Origin: AC-49 sp963817035
GTDB lineage: Bacteria; Actinomycetota; Thermoleophilia; Solirubrobacterales; Solirubrobacteraceae
Assembly (NCBI GenBank): GCA_963817035.1
Contig: CAWFMM010000004.1
Span: 806,001 to 870,000 of the forward strand
Length of the DNA stretch: 64,000 nt
Reading direction: 5' to 3'
Below the pieces are notes generated by a model. That model made no database searches and was not told the origin of the DNA. It saw only the letters and a list, made by a program, of their open reading frames with translations. A program made the translations under genes and the position numbers. Shown one piece after another: positions 1-8,335 of this stretch (its first letter is position 1; every line of letters starts with the position of its first letter).

Positions 1-1
1 C

Positions 2-919
2 CCGTTCGGGGACGACCTCCCGGGAGTCGGCGCCGTGTGCGTCGAGGACCTCGTGGATGGGCTCTTCGCGCCGTACGGGATCGAGCGCGCCCTGCTCGTC
101 CACGATCAAGGGATGTTTGGCCCGGCGGCGCTGAACCCGTACATCGCGACCGTCTTCACGCGGGCGCTCAACGACTGGACCATCGACGCCTGGCTCGATC
201 GCGAGCCCCGGCTGAACGCCGTCGTCCTGGCCAGTCTGCAGGACCCGCAGGAGGGCGCGGCCGAGATCCGCCGTGTCGGCGTCAACCCGCAGATGGCCGG
301 CGTGATGATGGCGGCGTTCCCCAGTGGACGGCTGGCGGGACACCCGCTCTACTGGCCGTTCTACGAGGCCGCCTGCGAGCTCGATCTGCCGATCGTCCTG
401 CACCGCGGCGCCGACGCGATGCTCACGCCGACCGGCCCGGCAGGTGGCGCCCCCCTGACCTTCGCCGAGTACCAGGCGCTGTCGCCGATGGCGCTCATGT
501 CCCATCTGCTCAGCCTGCTCGCCAACGGCGTGCTGCTCAAGTACCCGTCGCTACGCGTCTACGTGGTGGGCGCCGGCATCTCGTGGATCCCCGGCTTCCT
601 GCGCCGCCTGGAGATGTCGTGGCTCGCGTTCCGGCGAGAGGTGCCGTGGATGCGCGAACCCCCGTCGGAGACCTTCCGCCGGCAGGTCAGGGTGAGCACG
701 TACGGCCTCGAGCGCGGCGCGCGGCCCCAGATGCTGCGGGGATGGATCGATCTGATGCCCGATCTCGAGGACCTGCTGGTCTACGGCAGCGGCTTTCCGA
801 GCTGGGACACGGCATCGCCCGCCGAGGTGCGTGACGTTCTTCCGGAGGGATGGCACGCCAAGGTGCTGTCTGAGAACGCCGCCGGCTGGCTGCGGTGGGA
901 CGGACCGCCGGCGCCGTGA
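2..919 (+). CDS. Amidohydrolase-family protein, 5' truncated by window edge, metal site degenerate
   Basis: The frame is open from the first bases, so the true start lies upstream; 305 residues are visible against about 350-370 in the two full-length paralogues here. It belongs to the amidohydrolase-2 TIM-barrel family (ACMSD / gamma-resorcylate decarboxylase-like), recognised from NDWTIDAWL, the EIRRVG segment, LHRGAD and SWIPGFLRRLEMSW. The C-terminal motif that reads SSDYPHWD or STDYPHFD in the paralogues at 57795 and 8332 reads GSGFPSWD here, so the metal-binding or catalytic Asp and the His are lost. The mid-barrel His (LHRGAD) is kept. It overlaps the following Rieske gene by four bases (GTGA), so the two are probably translated together. 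Substrate unknown; a decarboxylase or hydrolase role is doubtful if the Asp is essential. Confidence 0.85.
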   Translation, partial: PFGDDLPGVGAVCVEDLVDGLFAPYGIERALLVHDQGMFGPAALNPYIATVFTRALNDWTIDAWLDREPRLNAVVLASLQDPQEGAAEIRRVGVNPQMAGVMMAAFPSGRLAGHPLYWPFYEAACELDLPIVLHRGADAMLTPTGPAGGAPLTFAEYQALSPMALMSHLLSLLANGVLLKYPSLRVYVVGAGISWIPGFLRRLEMSWLAFRREVPWMREPPSETFRRQVRVSTYGLERGARPQMLRGWIDLMPDLEDLLVYGSGFPSWDTASPAEVRDVLPEGWHAKVLSENAAGWLRWDGPPAP

Positions 920-1323
920 CAGGGCATCTCCTCGGCGCGTTGGAGGAGTACTCGCCCGGGACGGTCACGATGGTCCGCGTCGAGGACCGCTCCATCGGGA
1001 TCATCAACGCCGACGGTCAGCTCTACGCTGTCCTCGATGTCTGCCCGCATGCGCTGGCGCCCGTCTGCCAGGGCGTCGTCTCGGGCACCCCGCTGCCGTG
1101 CGACGCCGGTGACATGCGATTCGGGCTGGAGGGTCGGGTCCTCCGTTGCCCGTGGCACAAGTACGAGTTCGACCTGTCCGACGGTGGACGGGCCATCCTC
1201 ACCGGCTATCGAGGCCGGCTGCGGATGTTCCCCGTGACGATCGCCGACGGCCATGTGCACATCGACGTCCCCGCTCGTCGCGGCGACGCGCCGGACGACG
1301 GGACGGGCCGTGGGGCGCCTTAG
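916..1323 (+). CDS. Rieske [2Fe-2S] ferredoxin-like protein
   Basis: A 135-residue single-domain Rieske protein. Cluster-binding boxes are CPHA near residue 41 and CPWHKYEF near residue 78, matching the C-x-H ... C-x2-H layout. It has no catalytic mononuclear-iron domain, so it is an electron carrier or small redox subunit rather than an oxygenase. I chose the GTG at 916 because it overlaps the amidohydrolase stop as GTGA; an upstream in-frame GTG near 895 is less likely. The two related Rieske genes at 7982 and 58853 also directly follow an amidohydrolase gene with a four-base overlap, so the pairing is not accidental. Its redox partner is not identifiable from sequence. Confidence 0.88.
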   Translation: MTGHLLGALEEYSPGTVTMVRVEDRSIGIINADGQLYAVLDVCPHALAPVCQGVVSGTPLPCDAGDMRFGLEGRVLRCPWHKYEFDLSDGGRAILTGYRGRLRMFPVTIADGHVHIDVPARRGDAPDDGTGRGAP

Positions 1324-1690
1324 GCCGACGCACGAGCCCGTCGACCAGGGCATCGAGCTCGAGTTGGAAGGGCTCGAGGAGGTCGATCCGGTCGCGCTGG
1401 GGATGCCGGCCGCCGCGGGAGACCGGCGTGGGCTGCACGCCGTGCGACTCCGGGCCCGCAACGGCTCGACGCGGGCGATCACGGACCCGGTGACCCAGGT
1501 GGAAGTGGTGACCGCGGGCGGGAGGCACGTGGACGCCGACCTCCTGTTCGACCTCGGGCCGCTCGTGCCCGGCAGTCACGCCGAAGGGTGGCTCGTGTTC
1601 TTCCTGGCGCCGGGCGAGTCCGTGGCGACCCTCGCGCTCACCGGTCCGCAGAACGGCGTCTGGCGCTGGGAGCTCGAGCTTGCGCCCTAG
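1310..1690 (+). CDS. Small uncharacterised protein, DUF4352-like beta-sandwich possible
   Basis: A 126-residue protein starting at GTG 1310, overlapping the Rieske gene by 14 bases. Residues around 40-110 (LHAVRLRARNGS, LVPGSHAEGWLVFF, ESVATLALTG) resemble the immunoglobulin-like DUF4352 fold, in which a G-x-G-W-L-V-F strand is typical. That is a weak similarity judged by eye. There is no signal peptide or lipobox, so it should be cytosolic. It completes the amidohydrolase/Rieske transcription unit. Function unknown. Confidence 0.6.
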   Translation: MGRLRPTHEPVDQGIELELEGLEEVDPVALGMPAAAGDRRGLHAVRLRARNGSTRAITDPVTQVEVVTAGGRHVDADLLFDLGPLVPGSHAEGWLVFFLAPGESVATLALTGPQNGVWRWELELAP

Positions 1691-1727
1691 CGGGCGCCGA
1701 CGCCATCGTTGTCTGTGTCGTCTCGCT

Positions 1728-1742
1728 TACCGTATGACATAC
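1728..1742. promoter_or_regulatory. Inverted repeat upstream of the aldo/keto reductase, candidate operator
   Basis: TACCGTATGACATAC contains a perfect inverted repeat GTATG-A-CATAC. It lies about 73 bases before the aldo/keto reductase start. The 11-mer GCTTACCGTAT starting three bases upstream recurs on the opposite strand at 7937-7947, and a related TACCATATGATATGA lies at 26467. A TetR-type operator is an inference. Confidence 0.4.
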
Positions 1743-1814
1743 TGCCTGGCGTCGAGCCCGGAGGAGATGCGCGATGTCTGCCGCCATCAGACGAAGTCGT
1801 TGGTTGCCCGCAAG

Positions 1815-2843
1815 ATGAGGGTGCGTCAGCTCGGTCGCGTCGGGCCCACGGTCTCGGCGGTCGGCCTCGGTTGCATGCCGATGTCGGGTCTGTACGGCAC
1901 CGCCTCCGAGGCGGACAGCATCGCTACGATTCACCGAGCCCTCGACCTCGGCGTCAACCTGCTCGACACCGCCGACGGCTACGGCAACGGTCACAACGAG
2001 GAGCTCGTCGGACGCGCGATCCGCGGCCGGCGCGACGAAGTCGTCCTGGCAACCAAGTTCGGCCAGCTGCGAGATGCGCAGGGTCGTCCGGCCGGCACCA
2101 GTGGGCGGCCCGAGTACGTGCGGCAGGCCTGCGAGGCGAGCCTGGCGCGCCTCGGCGTAGAGACCATCGACCTCTTCCAGCAGCATCGCGTCGACCCGGA
2201 CACCCCGATCGAGGAGACGGTCGGAGCGCTGGCGGAGCTCGTCCAAGAAGGAAAGATCCGCTTCATAGGACTCGGGGAGGCGCTCGCGCCGGACCTGCGC
2301 CGCGCCGCGGCGGTGCATCCGATCACCAGCCTCCAGAGTGAGTACTCGCTGCTCGAGCGAGGGGTTGAGCACGACGTGCTCGGCACGTGCGAGGAGCTCG
2401 GCATCGGCTTCCTGGCCTTCGCGCCGCTGGTGCGCGGTCTGCTTGCGGGCAGCCTGACGCCCGACCGTGAGCTCGAGAGCGGCGACCATCGTGCGGGCGA
2501 GCGCTTCCCGCGCGTGAGCCCGGACAACCTGGTCGCGAACGCCAGGCTGGCCGATGCGGTCCAGGAGGTCGCGGTGGCGCATCACGCGACCGCGGCGCAG
2601 GTCGCGCTCGCCTGGCTTCTCGGCCGCGCCCCATGGGTCGTGCCGATCCCCGGCACCAAGCGGATTGCCTACCTCGAGGACAACGCGCAGGCGCCCGATC
2701 TGTGCCTGACACCGCAGGACGAGGCACTCCTGGAGGACCTGGCGGCCCAGGTCGACGGTGATCGCTACGGCGCCGGGCTGCGCACGCCTGATTTCGTGTC
2801 CCGGCTGCCTCGCGACCCGTTCGAGGGCCAGGCGAAGCCGTGA
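1815..2843 (+). CDS. Aldo/keto reductase (AKR family)
   Basis: A 342-residue NAD(P)H-dependent (alpha/beta)8-barrel oxidoreductase that would reduce aldehydes or ketones in the cytosol. The AKR signature is clear: LGCMPMSGLYG, then LLDTADGYGNGHNEELVG with the catalytic Asp and Tyr, the Lys in LATKFG, the His in LFQQHRVD, and the C-terminal cofactor loop VPIPGTKR. The frame is open 135 bases further upstream, but ATG 1815 gives the family's usual start (MRVRQLGRVG). The gene overlaps the zinc-ribbon gene by four bases and heads the HyuA/HyuB operon, which suggests it reduces a ketone or aldehyde formed in the same pathway. Substrate unknown. Confidence 0.9.
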   Translation: MRVRQLGRVGPTVSAVGLGCMPMSGLYGTASEADSIATIHRALDLGVNLLDTADGYGNGHNEELVGRAIRGRRDEVVLATKFGQLRDAQGRPAGTSGRPEYVRQACEASLARLGVETIDLFQQHRVDPDTPIEETVGALAELVQEGKIRFIGLGEALAPDLRRAAAVHPITSLQSEYSLLERGVEHDVLGTCEELGIGFLAFAPLVRGLLAGSLTPDRELESGDHRAGERFPRVSPDNLVANARLADAVQEVAVAHHATAAQVALAWLLGRAPWVVPIPGTKRIAYLEDNAQAPDLCLTPQDEALLEDLAAQVDGDRYGAGLRTPDFVSRLPRDPFEGQAKP

Positions 2844-3079
2844 CCCACGCGTTCCGTCGCTCCGACGAGCATCACCTGTCGGTCAAACGCATTCCCGTTG
2901 ACGGCGCCTGCGCCGAGTGCGGTGTCGAGGCGCTCGCCGAGTATCGCGTGCTGGGCGAGGGCGGATGGTTCGAGGTGCGCAAGTGTCAGGAGTGCTTGGC
3001 CAGCGCAGACCGGGTCTCCGCGCCGGCGTTCGGGTCGTACGTCCCGTTCGGGCTCCAGATCACCCGGAGCGTGGACTAG
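2840..3079 (+). CDS. Small zinc-ribbon protein of the HyuA/HyuB operon
   Basis: A 79-residue protein with two Cys pairs, CAEC near residue 24 and CQEC near residue 50, consistent with one structural Zn site. GTG 2840 overlaps the aldo/keto reductase stop, and its TAG stop overlaps the GTG of HyuA, so it is translationally coupled on both sides. Acetone carboxylases carry a small Zn-binding gamma subunit beside their HyuA- and HyuB-like subunits. This protein could be a reduced counterpart, but I see no sequence proof. It may equally be an accessory protein that assembles or regulates the pair. Confidence 0.75.
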   Translation: MTHAFRRSDEHHLSVKRIPVDGACAECGVEALAEYRVLGEGGWFEVRKCQECLASADRVSAPAFGSYVPFGLQITRSVD

Positions 3080-5112
3080 TGCTGGCCGCCGACGTCGGCG
3101 GGACGTTCACCGACATCGTTTCGGTCCGCGACGGCCGCATCGAGGTGACGAAGGTGCCAAGCAGCCGCACGGATCCGGCGGCGCCGGTCGTGGAGGGCGT
3201 GCGGCGCCTGGGCGCCCACGGCCACACGCTGTTCAACCACGCGAGCACGATGGGCCTCAATGCCGTGATCACGCGGACGCTGCCAAAGGTCGGCTTCCTG
3301 ACGACCGAGGGCCATCGCGACATCCTCGATCGCGGCACGGTCCGGCGCCCGCCGTTCGCCCAGACCGACCCCTCCTGGCGGCGGCCGTTCGGCGACGTGT
3401 CGCGTCCGCTCGTCCCGCGCTACCTGCGCCGCGGCGTCACCGAGCGTCTGCGAGCCGACGGCGGCGTGCACCTCCCCCTTGACGAAGAGCAGGCGCGGAG
3501 GCAGCTGGCGGTACTCGCACGCTGCGGTGTCGAGGGCGTGGCCATCTGCCTGCTGCACGCTTATGTCGACGACGTCCACGAGGTGCGCCTGCGCGACCTG
3601 GCGCACGAGGTCCTGGGCGCCGACGTCGCCGTGTCGATCTCCTCGGAGACGTCGCCGCTGGCCAAGGAGTACGCGCGCGCGTCGACCACCGTCGTCGACG
3701 TCCTGATGAAGCTGATCTTCACCCGCTACGCCCACCGCCTCGCGGAGGACCTCGGCGCGGCGGGCTTCGAGGGGGACTTCAACTTCGCCGACTGCGCGGC
3801 CATGCTGCTGCCGTGGGACGAGGCGCTGGAAAGGCCGTTCCGGATCGTCTTCGCCGGGCCGGCCGCCGGCACCGCCTCGAGCACGCGGCTGGGCGAGGCG
3901 ATGGGTGACGGCAACCTGATCTGCTGCGACGTGGGCGGCACCTCGACCGATATCTCGCTCGTCGTCGACGGGCGGCCGTTCGTCGACAACACCTTCGAGC
4001 TCGAGCACGACCTCGTCATCAACGCGCTGTCGACCGAGATCTCGAGCGTCGGCGCCGGCGGCGGGAGCATCGTGACGATCTCGCACTCGGGCGACGTCGT
4101 CGTCGGACCGGCCAGCGCGGGTGCCGAGCCCGGGCCGGCGTGCTACGGGCGCGGCGGGATGCAGCCGACGGTCACCGACGCCTGCTTGCTCATGGGGCTG
4201 CTCGACCCCGATGACTTCGCCGGCGGCGCCCTGCGGCTCGACCCGGAGCTCTCGCTGCGGGCGTTCGAGAACCTGGACACCAACCTCCGGATGGAGCAGC
4301 GGATCTCGTTCGCCTACCGGATCGCGGTGGCCAACATCGCCGAGGAGGTCACCAACGTGGCGATCCGCCACGGCGTCGACCCGCGGGACTTCAGCCTGGT
4401 CGCTTTCGGCGCGGCCGGCCCGATGCTGCTCCCGGCCGCGCTCGACATGATGCACGTGCGGCGGGTCATCGTTCCGCCGCACCCGGGGCTGTTCTCTGCG
4501 CTCGGGCTGCTCACCAGCGACCTCGTCTACTACGACAGCCGCAGCGCATACGTCACGCTGGACCCCGACAGCGCCGGGCTGGTGCACGAGGTCTTCGAGG
4601 ACATGGAGCGGGGCCTGCGCCAGCGCTCCGGGGTCGGCGACCGCGAGGGCGTGACCGTGCGCCGCAGCTTCGACGGGCGCCTGCACGGCCAGACGTGGGA
4701 GACCCCGTTCGTGGAGGTCCCGCCGGGACCGATCGACGCCGAGACCATGCCGGCGCTCGTCGAGCGCTTCCACGACTCATACGAGCGGCGGTATGGCAAT
4801 CGCTTCCCGCACGTCGACGTCCAGGGCGTCAGCTATCGCGTCGAGCTCGTCGTGCCCTCCGACAAGCTCGTTTTCGAGGCGCACGAGGGCGGCGAGGCCC
4901 GGGGCGCCACCCCGACCGGCACGGCGGAGATCCTCCACCTGTCCGACGAGCCGCTCCAGGCGCTCGAGTACGACCGCGCTGCACTTGGCGTCGGCGCCCG
5001 CGTCGTGGGCCCGGCGCTGGTGCGCGAGGGTCTGTCGACGACCTTCGTGTGTCCGGGGCAGATCGCCCAGGTCGGGCGCTTCGGCGAGCTGGTCATCGAG
5101 GCGATCCGATGA
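3079..5112 (+). CDS. hyuA: Hydantoinase/oxoprolinase family protein, HyuA-type ATP-binding subunit
   Basis: A 677-residue HyuA-like protein, the ATP-dependent subunit of hydantoinases, 5-oxoprolinase and acetone/acetophenone carboxylases. The ASKHA nucleotide-binding motifs are visible: ADVGGTFTDIV at the N-terminus, DVGGTSTDIS near residue 290, and the glycine-rich GAGGGSI near residue 325. Length is typical. GTG 3079 overlaps the zinc-ribbon stop by one base; the frame is open further upstream but that stretch is Arg/Gly-rich noise. HyuB follows with an ATGA overlap, so the two should form a stoichiometric complex. The reaction could be hydrolysis of a cyclic amide or ATP-dependent carboxylation of a ketone; the sequence does not decide. 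Confidence 0.9.
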   Translation: MLAADVGGTFTDIVSVRDGRIEVTKVPSSRTDPAAPVVEGVRRLGAHGHTLFNHASTMGLNAVITRTLPKVGFLTTEGHRDILDRGTVRRPPFAQTDPSWRRPFGDVSRPLVPRYLRRGVTERLRADGGVHLPLDEEQARRQLAVLARCGVEGVAICLLHAYVDDVHEVRLRDLAHEVLGADVAVSISSETSPLAKEYARASTTVVDVLMKLIFTRYAHRLAEDLGAAGFEGDFNFADCAAMLLPWDEALERPFRIVFAGPAAGTASSTRLGEAMGDGNLICCDVGGTSTDISLVVDGRPFVDNTFELEHDLVINALSTEISSVGAGGGSIVTISHSGDVVVGPASAGAEPGPACYGRGGMQPTVTDACLLMGLLDPDDFAGGALRLDPELSLRAFENLDTNLRMEQRISFAYRIAVANIAEEVTNVAIRHGVDPRDFSLVAFGAAGPMLLPAALDMMHVRRVIVPPHPGLFSALGLLTSDLVYYDSRSAYVTLDPDSAGLVHEVFEDMERGLRQRSGVGDREGVTVRRSFDGRLHGQTWETPFVEVPPGPIDAETMPALVERFHDSYERRYGNRFPHVDVQGVSYRVELVVPSDKLVFEAHEGGEARGATPTGTAEILHLSDEPLQALEYDRAALGVGARVVGPALVREGLSTTFVCPGQIAQVGRFGELVIEAIR

Positions 5113-7013
5113 GCGGCGCGACTCCGGCGCTCGTACCCCCGATCCGCGACCTGTCGGAGGACGAGTTCCTCGAGCGCTACCGTTGCGACCGCTTCACCGC
5201 CACGGTCCTCGCGAGCCGCCTCGGGTACGTCGTCGAACACGTCAGCGGGCGGCTGCTGACCGCGGCCTTCTCGCCGGTCCTACGTGATTTCTACGACTTC
5301 GCCGCCACGATCTCGAGTCCGCCGGACCAGGGCTCGCAGACGCCGGCGATGAGCGCGACGATCCTGCTGTTCACCGGCACGATGGCCGATGCAGTGCGCA
5401 ACACGGTCGACGAGTACGGTGTCGACCGGCTCGAGCCGGGCGACGTGATCGTCTCCAACGACCCCTACCGCAACGGCACGCACGTCAACGACGTGCTGTT
5501 CGTGCGGCCGGTATTCCACGAGGGGCGGCTGGCGTGCTTCGTCAACATCAAGGCGCACCAACTCGACATGGGGGGCGTCGTGCCGGGCGGCTTCAGCCTG
5601 ACCAAGCGCAACGTCTACGAGAACGGGCTCGTCCTGTCGCCGCGTGCGCTGTTCCGCGCGGACCGCCCGGTGCAGGAGACGTGGACCCTGATCTTCGACA
5701 ACGTCCGCTTCGGCGAGATGCTGGCGCCGGACATGCTGACGATCGCCGCCGAGCTCGCCCGGGGCGAGCGGCTGCTGCTGGACACGATCGAGCGCTACGG
5801 CCTCGACGCCGTCCACGGGGCGATGACCTACGTCTGCGACGCCTCGGCGGAGCGCATGGCCACCGGCCTGGCGGCCGTGCCCGACGGCGTCTGGAGCGGG
5901 GAGGACCTCGTCGATTGCGACGCCGAGGCCGACGACGAGGAGTACCGCGTCCGGGTCACCGTGACCAAACGCGGCAACCGGGCCGAGGTCGACTTCAGCG
6001 GCACGTCGAGGCAGGCGCGCACGTGCATCAACGCCACCCCGCTGGACGTCAAGACGGTGGTCGGCATCGCGTTCAAGTATCTGTTCGACCCGCAGGGCTG
6101 GTTTACCTCAGGGACGTGGCGCCCGATCGACGTTGTGCTCCCCGAGGGGACGGTGATCAGCGCGCTGCCGCCGGACGGCGCCGTGCTGGCGTACTGGGAG
6201 CAGAGCAACGCGATGCTCTCGGCGGTGTTGCGCGCTCTCGCGCAGGCCGTGGGCGAGGCGGCGATCGCGGGGGACCGCGGCGGAGCGGAGCTCCACAACG
6301 CCAGCGGCGTCCGGCCGGACGGGACCCCGTGGATCTCGGTGGCGCAGGTGGGCGGCGAGATCGGCCCATTCGGTGCGAACCGCTTCGGCGACGGCGACTC
6401 GCAGATGATCTCCTACCTGGCCAACGGGATCGCGCCCGCCGTCGAGGCAATCGAGTCCGAGTCGCCGATCGTGGTCCTCCGCCACGAGATCGTCCCGGAC
6501 AGTGGCGGGCCGGGCAAGCATCGCGGCGGGGCGTCGCTGCTGCGTGACTCGCTGTGGCTGACCGCGGCGCGCCACCACGTCATGGCGCTGCGCTATAAGC
6601 GCGCGCCCGGGTTCGGCGTCCGTGGTGGCGTCGACGGCCGTGCGGGCGGCATCTGGCTGTGGTCGGAGGGTGACGAGCCCACCTTGGATCGTGCGACCCC
6701 GGTGGCCGGGACGCTCGACCCCGAGACGAACGCTCCGACGCGCGGAGGCCGCTATCACTACCCCTACCGCGTGCCCTACTGGGACACGGTCGCCAACGCG
6801 CTCCTGCGCTACGTCAACAATGCCGGCGGCGGCTGGGGCGATCCCTTCGAGCGCGACCCCGAGCTGGTCAAGCGCGACGTCCGTGACGGCTACGTCACCG
6901 TCGCCGGCGCGGCCGCCGACTACGGGGTGGTCGTCGTCGGCGATCCGGAGGAGCACCCCGAGGGCCTGACGGTCGACGCGGCTGCGACCGCGCGGCTGCG
7001 GACCTCGGCTTAG
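5109..7013 (+). CDS. hyuB: Hydantoinase/oxoprolinase family protein, HyuB-type catalytic subunit
   Basis: A 634-residue HyuB-like protein, the partner of HyuA in ATP-dependent hydantoinases, oxoprolinases and acetone or acetophenone carboxylases. Family segments include DVIVSNDPYRNGTHVNDV near residue 115, VNIKAHQLDMGG near residue 145, GGPGKHRGG near residue 470 and NNAGGGWGDPFERDP near the C-terminus. It starts at ATG 5109 inside the HyuA stop. The gene ends five bases before the convergent frameshifted LLM gene. With the upstream aldo/keto reductase, a ketone-metabolising role is plausible, but the substrate is not determined. Confidence 0.9.
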   Translation: MSGATPALVPPIRDLSEDEFLERYRCDRFTATVLASRLGYVVEHVSGRLLTAAFSPVLRDFYDFAATISSPPDQGSQTPAMSATILLFTGTMADAVRNTVDEYGVDRLEPGDVIVSNDPYRNGTHVNDVLFVRPVFHEGRLACFVNIKAHQLDMGGVVPGGFSLTKRNVYENGLVLSPRALFRADRPVQETWTLIFDNVRFGEMLAPDMLTIAAELARGERLLLDTIERYGLDAVHGAMTYVCDASAERMATGLAAVPDGVWSGEDLVDCDAEADDEEYRVRVTVTKRGNRAEVDFSGTSRQARTCINATPLDVKTVVGIAFKYLFDPQGWFTSGTWRPIDVVLPEGTVISALPPDGAVLAYWEQSNAMLSAVLRALAQAVGEAAIAGDRGGAELHNASGVRPDGTPWISVAQVGGEIGPFGANRFGDGDSQMISYLANGIAPAVEAIESESPIVVLRHEIVPDSGGPGKHRGGASLLRDSLWLTAARHHVMALRYKRAPGFGVRGGVDGRAGGIWLWSEGDEPTLDRATPVAGTLDPETNAPTRGGRYHYPYRVPYWDTVANALLRYVNNAGGGWGDPFERDPELVKRDVRDGYVTVAGAAADYGVVVVGDPEEHPEGLTVDAAATARLRTSA

Positions 7014-7018
7014 CCCGC

Positions 7019-7922
7019 TTAGGGTGTCGCGGCGTCGATCAGGGCGGGGGCCAGGCGCGTCCACTCCGCCACCGGCAGCGCAGCCTCTGGCCTGATCACC
7101 TGAACGCACACATGATCGGCCCCGGCCTGCCGGTGGGCGGCTACCGCGTCAGCGATCGCTGCCTCGTCGCCCCACGCCACGATCTCGTCCACGAGCCGGT
7201 CGCTCCCACCGTCGGCAAGGTCGGCCTCGTCGTACCCGTGACGCAAGAGGGCGTTGGCGTAGTTGGGCAGGCCGAGGTAGGGAGCCATGAAACCGCGTGC
7301 CGCCTCGCGTGCGATCCCCGGGTCGGTCTCGAGGAGCACCGTCTGCTCCACGGCCAGGAGCGGGATCGGGCCCGAGCCGCTCCCGGGCGAACCGAGTGTG
7401 CTCGACCGGGACAAAGTACGGATGAGCGCCGGCGGACCGCTCGCGCGCCAGGTCGAGCATGCCCGGCCCGAGCGCCCCGATCAGCCGCCGCTGCGCCGGC
7501 AGCGGCTCGGGCGCGGCGTCGAGCTCGTCCAGATAGGAGCGCATGGTCGCCAGCGGCCGCGAGTAGCGGTTGGGCTGGTCTCGATCGACGAGCGGCGCGT
7601 GGCTGATGCCGAGGCCCAAGGCGAGCCGTCCAGGGTGACGCCGCTCGATCGCGCCGGCCTCCGCGGCGACCTTGGCGGGGTCGTGCATCCAGATGTTGAG
7701 GACGCCGGTCAGCACCGCCAACGATGTCGTCGCCGACAGCAGTCGGTCGATCGCCGGCAGCAGATCGTCACCACCCACGCCACCCGGCACGAAGATCGCC
7801 CCGTAACCCAGCTCCTCGAGGGTCGCCGCGGCCACCGCGATCTCGCCGGCGTCCGGATGGCGGCGCAGCTCCCCGCTCCAGATGCCGATCGAGCCGAGTC
7901 GTTGATCGTCCACGCCCGACAT
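7019..7922 (-). pseudogene. F420-dependent LLM-class oxidoreductase interrupted by a frameshift
   Basis: Two reading frames together make one LLM (luciferase-like, F420-dependent) protein of about 300 residues. The first runs from ATG 7922 (MSGVDDQRLGSIGIWSG) through YFVPVEHTRFARERLGPDP. The second continues with LLAVEQTVLLETDPGI and LPNYANALLRHG to the stop at 7019. The join falls near 7361, where one extra base (C on the + strand) puts the parts out of frame; removing it gives GPDP-LLAVEQ with no loss. The homology on both sides looks intact, so either the mutation is recent or it is a sequencing error. It lies downstream of the amidohydrolase/Rieske operon and may be part of it. Confidence 0.8.
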
Positions 7923-7928
7923 CCTACT

Positions 7929-7944
7929 GGTACTGAATACGGTA
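7929..7944. promoter_or_regulatory. Candidate operator in front of the LLM gene
   Basis: Read on the - strand this is TACCGTATTCAGTACC, lying 7-22 bases before the LLM start codon. The 11-mer GCTTACCGTAT (positions 7937-7947, - strand) is identical to the one in front of the aldo/keto reductase at 1726. The repeat arms are weaker here (GTA ... TAC). Confidence 0.35.
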
Positions 7945-7981
7945 AGCCCCGTGAGAAACCGCGGTGGCCGTGGAGGAGAGA

Positions 7982-8335
7982 TCAGCGCTCGAGGTAGACG
8001 GTGCCGGCCTCGATTGTCACGTCGTAGGCGCGCACGCGGTACCTCTTCGGGTCGGCCGGGCAGCGCCCGTCGGAGAGGTCGTACTCGTAGCCGTGCCACG
8101 GGCAGCGCAGCGCGTAGCGGCCGCTGTCGTGGTGGTACTCGCCCGGCTCGTCGCCGTCCCAGAGCGGCACCATCACCCCGGGCGAGAGCCGCGTGCCGAA
8201 GTGCGGGCAGATGTCGCGGATCGCGCGGTAGGTGCCGTCCGGGGTGCGGGCCACGACGATCGCCAGGCCTTCGACGTCGACCGCGCGGATATCGCCCGGC
8301 GCGAGCTCGTCCTCGCCGAACAGCGGGTGCCTCAT
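7982..8335 (-). CDS. Rieske [2Fe-2S] ferredoxin-like protein
   Basis: A 117-residue single-domain Rieske protein with CPHFGTRLSP near residue 44 and CPWHGYEYDLSDGRCP near residue 77, giving the C-x-H / C-x2-H ligand set. ATG 8335 overlaps the stop of the upstream amidohydrolase gene (ATGA). The C-terminal CPADPKRYRVRAYDV is closely matched by CPADPKKLRVATYEV in the Rieske protein at 58853, so the two are paralogues. It is the last coupled gene of the 14206-7982 operon and would serve as an electron carrier there. Confidence 0.9.
   Translation of the reverse strand: MRHPLFGEDELAPGDIRAVDVEGLAIVVARTPDGTYRAIRDICPHFGTRLSPGVMVPLWDGDEPGEYHHDSGRYALRCPWHGYEYDLSDGRCPADPKRYRVRAYDVTIEAGTVYLER

Noticed and set aside
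2917..3078. N-terminal extension of HyuA back to 2917
   Set aside because: It overlaps the zinc-ribbon gene in another frame and its translation is Arg/Gly-rich noise; GTG 3079 gives the exact HyuA N-terminus.
3076..4773. 565-codon open frame on the - strand within HyuA
   Set aside because: Composition is Arg/Val/His-rich and no motif is seen; HyuA on the other strand has clear ATP-binding motifs.
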